A stretch of DNA of 64,000 bases, taken from assembly GCA_963707135.1 (NCBI GenBank), contig CAVPOY010000044.1:124001-188000 (forward strand), in the 5' to 3' direction. Below are positions 52,535 to 61,140 of the stretch, in pieces. Origin of the DNA: JBGSTR01 sp963707135. Lineage in GTDB: Bacteria > Pseudomonadota > Gammaproteobacteria > Chromatiales > Chromatiaceae. Position 1 is the first letter of the stretch. The number at the start of each line of letters is the position of its first letter. The notes beneath the pieces were generated by a model, which was not told the origin of the DNA, did no database searches, and saw nothing but the letters and a program-made list of their open reading frames with translations. A program made the translations under genes and the position numbers.

Positions 52535-54262
52535 ATGCGCACCTCCCAGTTCCCGCTGCAGACCATCAAGGAAACGCCGGCCGACGCCGAGATAGCCAGT
52601 CATCGCCTGATGCTCCGGGCCGGGATGATCCGCAAGCTCGCGGCGGGCCTCTATACGTGGTTGCCGCTGGGTTTGCGCGTGCTGCGCAAGGTGGAGCGCA
52701 TCGTGCGCGAGGAAATGGACCGCGCCGGTGCCCTGGAAGTGCTGATGCCGGCCGTGCAACCCGCGGAGCTGTGGCAGGAGTCCGGCCGTTGGGAACAGTA
52801 CGGACCCGAGCTATTGCGGCTGAAGGACCGCCACGAGCGCGAGTTCTGCTTCGGCCCCACCCATGAAGAGATCATCACCGAGCTCGCGAGAAACGAGCTC
52901 AAGAGCTACAAGCAGCTCCCGGTGAACCTCTACCAGATCCAGACCAAGTTCAGGGACGAGATCAGACCGCGCTTCGGCGTCATGCGGGCGCGGGAGTTCC
53001 TGATGAAGGACGCCTACTCATTCCATGCGGATGAGGCGTCGCTGGCGGAGACCTACCGCCTGATGCACGAGACCTACAGCCGCATCTTCACGCGCTGCGG
53101 CCTGGACTTCCGCCCGGTCCAGGCGGACACCGGCAGCATCGGCGGCCAGAGCTCACACGAGTTTCATGTTCTGGCCGCCTCCGGCGAGGATGCGATCGCC
53201 TTCTCCTCCGAGGGCGACTACGCGGCCAACGTCGAGCTGGCCGAGGCAGTGGCCCCGCGGGAAACGCCGCACGGGGCAGGCGAGGCCCTGCGCCTGGTCG
53301 ACACCCCCAACGCCCGCACCATCGCCGAGCTGGTCGAGCAGTTCGGACGCCCCATCGAAGGTACGGTCAAGACCCTGGTCGTCGCGGCGTCCGAGCTGAT
53401 TGATGCGCCGCTGGTGGCGCTGCTGGTACGCGGCGATCACGAGCTGAACGCGCGCAAAGCCGAGAAGCTCCCCCAGGTGGCCGCGCCGCTGCGCATGGCG
53501 ACCGAGTCCGAGATCCGGGAGGCCGTCGGCGCCGGCCCCGGCTCGCTCGGCCCGCTTGACCTTCCGATCCCCTGCGTCGTGGACCGAACCGTGGCGGTCA
53601 TGGCCGATTTCAGCGCCGGCGCGAACCGCGACGGCAAGCACTGGTTTGGCCTGAACTGGGGCCGAGACCTGCCGCTGCCCGAGGTCGCCGACCTGCGCAA
53701 TGTCACCGACGGCGATCCCAGCCCCGACGGTCGCGGAACATTGACCATCGCGCGTGGCATCGAGGTCGGTCACATCTTCCAACTCGGGCGCAAGTACAGC
53801 GAGGCGATGAAGGCGAGCGTGCTCGGCGAGGACGGCAAGGCCGTCACCCTCACCATGGGTTGCTACGGCATCGGGGTGTCGCGTGTCGTAGCCGCCGCCA
53901 TTGAGCAGAATCACGATGACCGCGGTGTCTGCTGGCCGACCCCGCTCGCGCCCTTCGAGGCGGCCCTGCTGCCGATGAAGCTCGGCAAGTCCTACCGGGT
54001 ACGAGAGGCCGTCGAACGGCTGTACCTGGCCCTGACTGATGCCGGAATCGATGTGCTGCTGGATGACCGCGATGCCCGCCCCGGCTTCATGTTCGCGGAC
54101 ATGGAACTGATCGGCATACCTCACCGCGTGGTCGTCGGCGACAAGGGCCTCGACGAGGGGAAGGTCGAGTACAAGGGTCGCCGCGACAGCGAGATGCAGC
54201 TCGTCCCGTTAGAGGAGATCGTCGGGTTTCTCGACGCGCGCCTGCGCCTCGAACGGCGCTAG
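52535..54262 (+). CDS. proS: Prolyl-tRNA synthetase
   Basis: A 575-aa bacterial-type class II ProRS. Class II motifs: LRAGMIRKLAAGLYTWLPLG, FGPTHEEIITELARNEL, FRDEIRPRFGVMRAREFLMKD and GCYGIGVSRVVAAAIEQ. Residues of about 225-405 form the editing insertion (INS/YbaK-like) and the C-terminal end is the anticodon-binding domain. All signature motifs are intact, and the start ATG 52535 gives MRTSQFPLQTIKETPADAE. Confidence 0.97.
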   Translation: MRTSQFPLQTIKETPADAEIASHRLMLRAGMIRKLAAGLYTWLPLGLRVLRKVERIVREEMDRAGALEVLMPAVQPAELWQESGRWEQYGPELLRLKDRHEREFCFGPTHEEIITELARNELKSYKQLPVNLYQIQTKFRDEIRPRFGVMRAREFLMKDAYSFHADEASLAETYRLMHETYSRIFTRCGLDFRPVQADTGSIGGQSSHEFHVLAASGEDAIAFSSEGDYAANVELAEAVAPRETPHGAGEALRLVDTPNARTIAELVEQFGRPIEGTVKTLVVAASELIDAPLVALLVRGDHELNARKAEKLPQVAAPLRMATESEIREAVGAGPGSLGPLDLPIPCVVDRTVAVMADFSAGANRDGKHWFGLNWGRDLPLPEVADLRNVTDGDPSPDGRGTLTIARGIEVGHIFQLGRKYSEAMKASVLGEDGKAVTLTMGCYGIGVSRVVAAAIEQNHDDRGVCWPTPLAPFEAALLPMKLGKSYRVREAVERLYLALTDAGIDVLLDDRDARPGFMFADMELIGIPHRVVVGDKGLDEGKVEYKGRRDSEMQLVPLEEIVGFLDARLRLERR

Positions 54263-54350
54263 CAGAACCCGGGACGCCGGCTCGAGGGCCCAACCCGGCA
54301 GGACGCGCGCCGCCTCGTACTTCCGAGACGCGATGTTCTCGAGGGCCTCC

Positions 54351-54404
54351 CCCTCACCCTGAACCTCTTCCGCCGGGAGAGGGAGACAACGAGCGCCCTC
54401 GGCG
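54351..54404. repeat. CTCACCC palindromic repeat, copy 3
   Basis: CCCTCACCCTGAACCTCTTC, CGCCGGGAGAGGGAG and then GACAACGAGCGCCCTCGGCGCC. The layout matches copy 1 including the trailing GAGCGCC-CTCGGCGC hairpin. It lies between proS and fabA. Confidence 0.55.
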
Positions 54405-54424
54405 CCAATCTTCGGTAACGGACC

Positions 54425-54940
54425 ATGCAGAAAGAAGAATCCTTCGACCGCGATCAGCTGCTAGCATGCGGCAATGGCGAGATGTTCGGCCCTGGGAACG
54501 CCCAGCTACCGACGCCCAACATGCTGATGATGGACAGAATCGTCCGCATCGCAAACTTCGGCGGCGCTAACGGCAAGGGCGAGATCGTCGCCGAGCTCGA
54601 TATTCACCCTGGCCTCTGGTTCTTCCAATGCCACTTCCCTGGGGACCCGGTGATGCCCGGCTGCCTCGGGCTCGACGCCCTCTGGCAGATCGTCGGCTTC
54701 TACCTCGCCTGGCTCGGAAACCCCGGTCATGGCCGTGCGCTGGGCGTCGGGGAGGTCAAATTCACCGGCCAGGTCCTGCCGAGCGCGAGCAGGGTCACCT
54801 ACCGCGTGGACATGAAACGCGTGATCACACGCCGACTCGTGCTCGGCATCGGTGACGGCACCGTCCAGGTGGATGGCCGTACCATCTATACGGCGACCGA
54901 TCTACGGGTTGGCCTGTTCACGTCGACCGAGGGCTTTTGA
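54425..54940 (+). CDS. fabA: 3-hydroxydecanoyl-[ACP] dehydratase/isomerase FabA
   Basis: A 171-aa hot-dog-fold enzyme that dehydrates 3-hydroxydecanoyl-ACP and isomerises the trans-2 to the cis-3 product, starting unsaturated fatty acid synthesis. His70 (in FFQCHFPGDPVMPG) and Asp84 (in CLGLDALWQ) are in the E. coli positions. It also has LPTPNMLMMDRIV and AYxVDMKR-type YRVDMKRVI. fabB is not adjacent. Confidence 0.96.
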   Translation: MQKEESFDRDQLLACGNGEMFGPGNAQLPTPNMLMMDRIVRIANFGGANGKGEIVAELDIHPGLWFFQCHFPGDPVMPGCLGLDALWQIVGFYLAWLGNPGHGRALGVGEVKFTGQVLPSASRVTYRVDMKRVITRRLVLGIGDGTVQVDGRTIYTATDLRVGLFTSTEGF

Positions 54941-54988
54941 CAAAGGGCGACCCGGCACCCGGCACGAACCGAGAGATCGGGAAACGCG

Positions 54989-55011
54989 AACGGGGCGCAC
55001 AGCGCCCCGTT
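54989..55011. terminator. Bidirectional terminator between fabA and the rubrerythrin gene
   Basis: A perfect 10-bp stem AACGGGGCGC (54989-54998) with GCGCCCCGTT (55002-55011) and a 3-base loop, between two convergent genes. The rightward side is followed by TCTCC TGCTCTTCTT, a moderate T-rich run. Confidence 0.7.
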
Positions 55012-55033
55012 CTCCTGCTCTTCTTATCGGCCG

Positions 55034-55453
55034 TTAGCCGTCGAGATTGTCCAGTGCCCTCTGGAAGCGGTTGGCGTGGGAACGCTCCGCCTTGGCCAGG
55101 GTCTCGAACCAGTCGGCGATCTCCTCGAAGCCCTCGTCCCGGGCGGTCCTGGCCATGCCCGGGTACATGTCGGTGTACTCGTGGGTCTCGCCGGCGATCG
55201 ACGCCTTTAGGTTGTCGCCGGTTCCGCCAATCGGCAGACCGGTGGCCGGGTCCCCGACAGCCTCCAGGTATTCCAGATGGCCATGGGCATGACCGGTCTC
55301 ACCCTCGGCGGTGGAGCGGAACACGGCCGCCACATCGTTATAGCCTTCCACGTCGGCCTTCGAGGCGAAGTAGAGATAACGACGGTTGGCCTGTGACTCG
55401 CCGGCGAATGCGTCTTTAAGGCTCTGCTCGGTTTTGCTGCCTTTGAGTTCCAT
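55034..55453 (-). CDS. Rubrerythrin (ferritin-like diiron peroxidase)
   Basis: A 139-aa rubrerythrin made of the diiron four-helix domain only: FAGESQANRRYLYFASKADV, RSTAEGETGHAHGHLEYLEA, AGETHEYTDMYPGMARTARD and WFETLAKAERSHANRF, which hold the Glu and His ligands. The C-terminal rubredoxin domain is absent. It reduces H2O2. It follows the frameshifted oxyR on the same strand (113-bp gap), fitting a peroxide-response pair. Confidence 0.95.
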   Translation of the reverse strand: MELKGSKTEQSLKDAFAGESQANRRYLYFASKADVEGYNDVAAVFRSTAEGETGHAHGHLEYLEAVGDPATGLPIGGTGDNLKASIAGETHEYTDMYPGMARTARDEGFEEIADWFETLAKAERSHANRFQRALDNLDG

Positions 55454-55551
55454 GATCTTCTCCTCGGTTTCTTGGCGTTAAACGGTGCTCAAATCGCGTC
55501 GCTAAAGATAAGCGTCCCGGAGTCGCGTACGAAATTGTTTGTTCCAATGAC

Positions 55552-55574
55552 ACCGATAGCTCAAGTTTATCGGT
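55552..55574. promoter_or_regulatory. Candidate OxyR-like site or hairpin downstream of oxyR and upstream of rubrerythrin
   Basis: A perfect 7-bp inverted repeat ACCGATA (55552-55558) / TATCGGT (55568-55574) with a 9-bp spacer that overlaps the oxyR stop codon. Within it ATAG-N7-TTAT (55556-55570) resembles the OxyR motif ATAG-N7-CTAT with one mismatch. It could be an OxyR operator for the rubrerythrin gene or the oxyR terminator stem. Confidence 0.35.
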
Positions 55575-56504
55575 CGTCGTCCGGGTAGACGACACATCCC
55601 AGGTCGGCGCGGCGGACCGCCTCGGCGATGACATTGGCCGCCTGACGGCGCGGAAACGACTTGCGCCAGGCGAGCGCGATCCGACGTTTCGGAGCTTCGC
55701 CGGAAAAAGGTCGCGCGCACAGGACGTTTCTCGCGATGTAGCGGTGGTCGCCGCTCGCCGTGCATGGCAGCAGGGTGACCCCGACGCCGCTCGCGACCAT
55801 GAGCCGAATGGCCTCCAGCGAGCCGCCTTCCAGATTGCGCTGGAAGGTGCTACTAGAGACCGCGGGCTGCCGGCACCGCGGACAGGCGTCGAGGACCTGG
55901 TCGCGAAAGCAATGCCCGGGCCGAGCAGCAGCACGCTCGCCTCGCCAAGGTCGGCGATGTCGATGCTGGCACGCGTCTGCCACGGATGGCTGACCGGCAT
56001 GAGCACCACGAATTCCTCGTCGTAGAGAGGCCGGATAAGCACCCCGGCCTCATCGAAGGGCAGTGAGATGATGATCAGTTCCAGGTCGCCGCGCTTCAGG
56101 CGCTCCGCGAGTACTGTGGTGAAGCTCTCCTCGATCACGAGCGGCATGTCCGGTGCCCACTCCATCGCGAGCGGGATCAGATGAGGGAGCAGATAGGGTC
56201 CGACGGTGTAGATCGCGCCCAGGCGCAGAGGCCCGGCCAGGGGGTTCTGCCCGTGCCGCGCCACGCGGCGGACACCCTCGGCCTCTTCCAGGACCCGTTG
56301 GGCCTGCTCGATGACCTCGCGACCGACCGCGGTCACCGTCACCTCGCCGGGTCCGCGCTCGAACAGGGTGACGCCAAGCTCGTCCTCGAGCTTGCGCACA
56401 GCGACGCTCAATGTCGGCTGGCTGACGAAACAGGCCTCCGCGGCGTGCCCGAAATGGCGCTCGCGCGCGACCGCGACCACGTAGCGAAGCTCGTTGAGCG
56501 TCAC
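55567..56504 (-). pseudogene. oxyR: Hydrogen-peroxide-inducible regulator OxyR, frameshifted
   Basis: A LysR-type regulator. The N-terminal HTH is MTLNELRYVVAVARERHFGH and the effector domain runs from residue of about 90. The first 197 codons are in one frame, ending VLLLGPG; the remainder, beginning HCFRDQVLDACP, is in another, so one base is missing in the run GCCCGGGCC at about 55914-55922. Restored, the redox cysteines fall at positions 199 and 208, exactly as in E. coli. The rest (RLMVASGVGVTLLPCTAS) is standard OxyR. Truncation would remove the sensor. Error or real mutation cannot be decided here. Confidence 0.85.
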
Positions 56505-56621
56505 AGTTACAGCCTCCGCCGCTTGAAATGCATCGCGGCCTGAGAACTGATCCCTTGTTGTGAAACCACGATGTTGCTAGAACGCTAGGGCAATGGATTG
56601 TCGGGCTAAACTCGGAACACC

Positions 56622-57497
56622 GTGCGACGAAAAGCGGACATGTCAGCGCCCAAGAAGACTGAGCCTACGAGCAAACGGGGAGGCCGCGGGGAAACGGATG
56701 CGGCTTCGGATGTGCCGCTTCGCGTCATCCAGCTGACCGATTCGCACCTGTTTGCCGATCCGGCGGGCAAGTTGCTGGGGCTTACAACGCGCCGCAGCTT
56801 CGAGGCCGTGCTCGCCCTTGCGATCAAGCGCTCCGCGCCGGTGGACGCGCTGGTCATGACGGGGGATCTCGTTCATGACGGGTCCACGAGGGGTTACCGC
56901 TATCTGCGACGGGCCCTCGAGGCCACCGGCCTGCCCTGCTTCTGTATCCCGGGCAACCACGATCAAAGGGACCGGATGAAGGAATGTCTCGGCCCCCTGA
57001 ACGTCGCCGACCTCTCCGTTCAGCGGCTCGGCACCTGGAAGCTGATCTTCGTCGATTCGACCAGCCCCGGCGAGGACGGCGGATGGATCGCCGGCCACCA
57101 GCTTGACGCACTGGAGCATCGGCTCGCTCACGAAACGGCCCCAAGTATCCTCTTCCTGCACCAACACCCGCTCCCCGTCGAGAGCGTCTGGATGGACACC
57201 ATGGACGTGCGAAACGGCGCCGACCTGCTCGCCGTATGCGATCGGCATCCCGGGGTCCAGGCGGTCGTCTTCGGGCATATCCACCAGGAGTTCGAGTGTC
57301 AGCGCGCGGGCGCCCGGGCGCTTGGAGCCCCGTCCACCTGTATCCAGTTCCTTCCAGGGAGCCGGGACTTCGCGCTGGACCCCAGTCCGCCCGGATACCG
57401 CGAGCTGCTGCTGTTCCCCGACGGCCGTGTAGAGACCCGCATCATCCGCCTATCCGACTACCCCGAGGCCATCGAGATCACTTCCGACGGTTATTGA
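56622..57497 (+). CDS. cpdA: 3',5'-cyclic-AMP phosphodiesterase CpdA
   Basis: A 291-aa metallophosphoesterase. Motifs in order: RVIQLTDSHLF (D-x-H), VMTGDLVHDG, CIPGNHDQRD, LFLHQHPLPVES and VFGHIHQEF, all metal ligands. It hydrolyses cAMP in gammaproteobacteria. It is divergent from oxyR with about 120 bp between them. A GTG at 56622 starts the ORF; ATG 56640 (MSAPKK) is a good alternative. The first 30 residues are a Lys/Gly-rich extension. Confidence 0.92.
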   Translation: MRRKADMSAPKKTEPTSKRGGRGETDAASDVPLRVIQLTDSHLFADPAGKLLGLTTRRSFEAVLALAIKRSAPVDALVMTGDLVHDGSTRGYRYLRRALEATGLPCFCIPGNHDQRDRMKECLGPLNVADLSVQRLGTWKLIFVDSTSPGEDGGWIAGHQLDALEHRLAHETAPSILFLHQHPLPVESVWMDTMDVRNGADLLAVCDRHPGVQAVVFGHIHQEFECQRAGARALGAPSTCIQFLPGSRDFALDPSPPGYRELLLFPDGRVETRIIRLSDYPEAIEITSDGY

Positions 57498-58204
57498 TCG
57501 AGCAGCACGGGCACCGACTCGCCCGCCTCGATCCATCCCGGTCCGTGATTCAGGCGAACCGCAACGACCTCGACGCCGCGGGCCGCGACCTCCCTTAGGC
57601 GTCGCGCGTAGGCCGGGTCCAGGCCGTCCGCCGGGGCCACGCCACGACCCTCCGGTCGATTCGCGGCGAACAGAATCACACCCCGTCGGCCAAGCTCGAC
57701 CGCCGCGAGCAGCAGATCCAGGTGCTTCCGGCCGCGCTCCGTGGGCGCGTCCGGGAACAGCAAAAGGTCGCCGTCGAGCAGGGTCACGTTCTTCACTTCG
57801 ACCAGCGCGTCCGGCGCGTCGCCGCCGTAGAGCCCAATGTCAATCCGCCCCCTCGGCAGACCTCCCGGTTCGAAGAGTACCTCCTGGCGAAGCTCCCGGT
57901 AGCCAGCGAGAACCGGGATGCGCCCAAAGGTAATCCCTTCGGCGATCACGTGGTTGGGCCTTGCCGTGTTGACACCGACCCAACCGGCGCCCATGTCGAC
58001 GCGCTCCAGCGTCCAGGCGAGCTTGCGGCGCGGGTTGGCCGAGGCGCTGAGCTGGACTGTCGCGCCCGGGACCCAGCAGGTCGCCATGGTGCCGGTGTTG
58101 GGCACATGGGCAACGACCATGCGCCCGTCATCCAGCTCAACGTCGGCGAGGAATCGCTTGTAGCGGCGCAGGATGCGCCCGTCGATCAGGTCGGGCAGCC
58201 GCAG
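57491..58204 (-). CDS. sfsA: Sugar fermentation stimulation protein SfsA, with a non-AUG start
   Basis: A 237-aa SfsA, a nuclease-like protein of uncertain role. LIDGRILRRYKRFLADVELDD is the usual start, and the family motifs VPNTGTMATCW, GITFGRIPVL, DALVEVKNVTLL and LFPDAPTERGRKHL are present. No ATG, GTG or TTG precedes RRYKRF in this frame; CTG 58204 (about 8 bases after GAGG) is the likely initiation site. The gene overlaps nothing and begins 11 bp after the acylphosphatase stop. Its end overlaps cpdA's 3' end by 7 bp. Confidence 0.85.
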   Translation of the reverse strand: MRLPDLIDGRILRRYKRFLADVELDDGRMVVAHVPNTGTMATCWVPGATVQLSASANPRRKLAWTLERVDMGAGWVGVNTARPNHVIAEGITFGRIPVLAGYRELRQEVLFEPGGLPRGRIDIGLYGGDAPDALVEVKNVTLLDGDLLLFPDAPTERGRKHLDLLLAAVELGRRGVILFAANRPEGRGVAPADGLDPAYARRLREVAARGVEVVAVRLNHGPGWIEAGESVPVLLDQ

Positions 58205-58214
58205 CGTACCGGCC

Positions 58215-58505
58215 TCAGTCCAGGTTGAATCCGCTGTGCGGGTGAAAATCGAGCGGCTCGCAGGCAACGCCGCTGACCTCCGCCATCGGCGGGCCGCTGG
58301 CAAGCCAGGCGCGCATCTGCGCGACGGCGGCCACATCGCCGCAGGCGAGGACCTCGACCCGTCCGTCCGGCAGATTCCGGGCATACCCCGTCACACCCAA
58401 CCGCATGGCCTGCTCCCGGGCCGAGGCGCGAAAGAAAACGCCTTGAACCCGCCCGCCGACCAGGCATCGGAAACAGACGCGGTTCTCGGTGTGCTGGTCA
58501 TCCAT
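58215..58505 (-). CDS. acyP: Acylphosphatase
   Basis: A 96-aa acylphosphatase that hydrolyses acyl phosphates such as acetyl phosphate. GGRVQGVFFRASAREQA holds the catalytic Arg, and TGYARNLPDGRVEVLACGD holds the catalytic Asn. N-terminal extension MDDQHTENRVCFRC is short. It precedes sfsA on the same strand. Confidence 0.95.
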   Translation of the reverse strand: MDDQHTENRVCFRCLVGGRVQGVFFRASAREQAMRLGVTGYARNLPDGRVEVLACGDVAAVAQMRAWLASGPPMAEVSGVACEPLDFHPHSGFNLD

Positions 58506-58625
58506 CCTCGGCTCCTTGGGGCGCAGGCGCGCGGCCTACGTCCTCATCGCAAACTAAACAGCATTGTCGGACCTGTCCGCCGTGGGCGATCCCGTCCGAA
58601 TTCCGGTTCGAAACCCATACCGGTG

Positions 58626-59186
58626 TTATTGCCCCAGGGCGGCCTGACGCTCGCGCTTGTACTTCGGGAATGTCGTCTCCTTGTAGCGCCCTTCGACGAC
58701 ATACTCGCCGAGCCACATGAACTCCGCGGCATCCCGCGTGGCCCCCGTGTACCGGGCGACCAGGTTCCCTTCGAGGTCGAAGAACGCAAACACCGGCGTC
58801 GCCCTCACCCGGTGCTCCTTGAGCGCGAAATCTTTCTGCGGCATCGGGTTTCCGGCGAAGTCGGTGATTTCGATGTCACCCTCGATGTCGACCGGAAAGA
58901 TCAGGAAATTCGCCTTGAAATAATCCTGCAGCTCGGACTGGTTCAAGACCGTGGTCTTCATCCGATGGCAGAAGGGGCACTCGTCCATCTCGAACATCAG
59001 CAGCACGCCCTGCTTACCCTCCTCCTTGGCTCTCGCGAGCTCTTCGGAGAAGTCCCCGAAGGTCTGGTCGAAGAAGTACTCGCCGGGATCCCGGACCTCC
59101 GCCCGCAGCGCCGTGCCCGTCACCAGGAAGGCAATCACCGCAAGACCAGCCGAAACAGACCTCAGTCTGCGGAAAACCCAGTGCAT
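58626..59186 (-). CDS. Exported thioredoxin-like protein (SoxW-like)
   Basis: A 186-aa protein with a signal peptide (SVSAGLAVIAFLVTGTALRA) and a thioredoxin fold. LLMFEMDECPFCHRMKTTVLN carries a CPFC active site, and RVRATPVFAFFDLEGNLVARYT contains the cis-Pro loop. The helical insert AEFMWLGEYVVEGRYKETTFP is like that of periplasmic SoxW and related thioredoxins. It probably reduces disulfides or feeds a sulfur-oxidation or cytochrome-maturation system. Confidence 0.85.
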   Translation of the reverse strand: MHWVFRRLRSVSAGLAVIAFLVTGTALRAEVRDPGEYFFDQTFGDFSEELARAKEEGKQGVLLMFEMDECPFCHRMKTTVLNQSELQDYFKANFLIFPVDIEGDIEITDFAGNPMPQKDFALKEHRVRATPVFAFFDLEGNLVARYTGATRDAAEFMWLGEYVVEGRYKETTFPKYKRERQAALGQ

Positions 59187-59373
59187 CGAATCAACCTCAT
59201 CGGACTCGCTATCGTGGTCAAGTGGCCGGACACGGTGGCCGCCCCGGAATTCTCACCGCTTCGCCGCGCCGATACAACGCGAATCGCGGTCGCGGCAATG
59301 GTCGCTGAAACACGACCGCCGCGCGAAGGGGCACGCGACTGTTAGAATCGGCGGCCTTACCGGAGGACTTATC

Positions 59374-59721
59374 ATGGGCATCACCATCTATCACAACCCG
59401 CGTTGCAGCAAGTCCCGCGAGGCATTGCGCCTGCTCGTGGAACGAGACGTGGCACCGGAGGTCGTCAGATATCTGGAGACACCGCCGGATGCCGAGACCC
59501 TGTCTTCGCTGCTCCGGATGCTAGGGATGGAACCGCGCGATCTCATGCGAACAAAGGAGAGCGAGTACCAGGAGTTGGGCCTCGACGACCCGTCCCTTTC
59601 GCGAGAGCAGCTGATCGCGGCCATGGTGCAGAACCCGCGGCTGATCGAGCGACCTATCGTGGTCGAGGGCGGACGTGCGGTACTGGGGCGCCCCCCGGAG
59701 CGGGTGCTGGAGCTACTATGA
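59374..59721 (+). CDS. arsC: ArsC family arsenate reductase (glutaredoxin-coupled type)
   Basis: A 115-aa ArsC/YfgD protein. Start ATG 59374 follows GGAGG. IYHNPRCSKSREALRLL holds the catalytic Cys11, ERPIVVEGGRAVLGRPPE is the C-terminal signature. It would reduce arsenate with glutaredoxin or be a related thiol enzyme. The next gene wrbA starts 13 bp later. Confidence 0.93.
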   Translation: MGITIYHNPRCSKSREALRLLVERDVAPEVVRYLETPPDAETLSSLLRMLGMEPRDLMRTKESEYQELGLDDPSLSREQLIAAMVQNPRLIERPIVVEGGRAVLGRPPERVLELL

Positions 59722-59734
59722 TAGGCGCGCGGCG

Positions 59735-60337
59735 ATGAGCTACATCCTGGTTCTTTACTACAGCCGCTACGGTGCCACCGCCGAGATGGCGCGGCATGTT
59801 GGCCGGGGCGTGGATTCGGTCCCCGGGATCGAGGCGCGGCTGCGCACGGTCCCCGCGGTATCGGCCGTCTGCGAAGCGGTCGAGGACGGCATCCCCGCGA
59901 CGGGCGCCCCCTATGCCGAGCCGGACGATCTGCGCCACTGCGCCGGTGTCGCGCTGGGAAGCCCGACCCGCTTCGGCAACATGGCCGCGTCGCTGAAGTA
60001 TTTCCTGGACGGTACCAGCGCGCTCTGGCTCAACGCCGCGCTGGCCGGCAAGCCGGCCGGCGTCTTCACGTCCACCTCCAGCCTGCACGGCGGCCAGGAG
60101 ACCACGCTGCTGAGCATGATGCTGCCGCTGTTTCACCACGGCATGCTGCTGCTCGGGCTGCCCTACTCCGAGCCGGACCTGCTCCATACCCGCAGTGGGG
60201 GCACGCCCTACGGCCCGTCACATCTGGCGGGCCCGGAGAGCAACATCCCGGTCACCGACGAGGAGAAACGGCTCTGTTACGCGCTGGGGAAGCGACTGGC
60301 CGAGACCGCCGTCCGGCTCTCGCGTCGCGCGGACTGA
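59735..60337 (+). CDS. wrbA: NAD(P)H:quinone oxidoreductase WrbA
   Basis: A 200-aa flavodoxin-like FMN enzyme, which reduces quinones by two electrons. ATG 59735 gives MSYILVLYYSRYGATAEMAR, the FMN phosphate-binding segment; GSPTRFGNMAASLKYFLDG, FTSTSSLHGGQETTLLS and the loop SGGTPYGPSHLAGPESN are WrbA signatures. It overlaps no neighbour; hda begins after its stop at 60357. Confidence 0.95.
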   Translation: MSYILVLYYSRYGATAEMARHVGRGVDSVPGIEARLRTVPAVSAVCEAVEDGIPATGAPYAEPDDLRHCAGVALGSPTRFGNMAASLKYFLDGTSALWLNAALAGKPAGVFTSTSSLHGGQETTLLSMMLPLFHHGMLLLGLPYSEPDLLHTRSGGTPYGPSHLAGPESNIPVTDEEKRLCYALGKRLAETAVRLSRRAD

Positions 60338-60356
60338 CCCCGGATCCGCCGGCCCC

Positions 60357-61055
60357 GTGTCCGCCCCGACGGAACAGCTCCACCTGCCGCTTGAATTCCG
60401 GCCTGAGGCCACCCTGGAGGAGTATCTCCCCGGGGACAACGCCGAGGCCAAGGCGGCCGTCGCGGCGATGGCCTCGGGCAGCGGCGAGCGCTACTTGTAC
60501 CTGTTCGGCCTGCCGGGCACCGGCAAGACCCATCTGCTACAGGCCGCCTGCCTTGAGGCGACCGGCCAGGGTCGCCGGGCGCACTTTGTTCCGCTCGCTG
60601 TCGACGGTCTGAACCCGAGCGCGCTCGAGGACCTCGAGCGGCTGGATCTGGTCGCCCTCGACGACCTACAGGCCGTCGCGGCCGACGCGACCTGGGAGCA
60701 GGCCCTGTTCGATCTGTTCAATCGCATCCGGGAGCAGGGCCGGTTGCTGCTGACGGCCGCGAACGCCTCACCGGAAGACATGAACCTCTCGTTGCCGGAC
60801 CTGCGCTCGCGCCTTCAATGGGGCCCCCGGTACCGCCTGAAACCTCTGACCGATACCGACTGCTCGAAACTGATCGTGCGCGCCTCCGCGCGCCGCGGCA
60901 TGGCCCTGGGTGCGGACGTGGTCCGTTACATCATGACCTACCACGCCCGCGACCCCTCGTCGCTGCTGGACCTGATCGCCCGGATCGACCGCCTGAGCCT
61001 GCGGGAGAAACGCCCGCCGACGATACCGCTGGTGCGCCGCTTGATCGGAACCTGA
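60357..61055 (+). CDS. hda: DnaA regulatory inactivator Hda
   Basis: A 232-aa AAA+ protein that, with the sliding clamp, promotes hydrolysis of ATP by DnaA. GTG 60357 was chosen because it retains the N-terminal clamp-binding motif QLHLPL (E. coli QLSLPL). The Walker A GLPGTGKTH, the Walker B VALDDLQ and the sensor and arginine-finger segments (LRSRLQWGPRYRL, DPSSLLDLIARIDRLS) are intact. Confidence 0.94.
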   Translation: MSAPTEQLHLPLEFRPEATLEEYLPGDNAEAKAAVAAMASGSGERYLYLFGLPGTGKTHLLQAACLEATGQGRRAHFVPLAVDGLNPSALEDLERLDLVALDDLQAVAADATWEQALFDLFNRIREQGRLLLTAANASPEDMNLSLPDLRSRLQWGPRYRLKPLTDTDCSKLIVRASARRGMALGADVVRYIMTYHARDPSSLLDLIARIDRLSLREKRPPTIPLVRRLIGT

Positions 61056-61122
61056 CGCGGCACCGGCGCCTTGGTCCGTGCACTCGCATTCATTTCCTAT
61101 TTGACATTCTTCAAGCCGATTA

Positions 61123-61140
61123 GCGCTGTAGCTCAGCTGG
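61123..61140 (+). other. Truncated tRNA-like fragment
   Basis: GCGCTGTAGCTCAGCTGG matches the 5' end and D-arm of many tRNAs (TAGCTCAGCTGG), and a TTGACA box lies 16 bases upstream at 61101. The rest of a tRNA (anticodon and T arm) is missing; instead IS-like sequence follows. It may be a tRNA gene truncated by the IS insertion, or chance. Confidence 0.35.
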
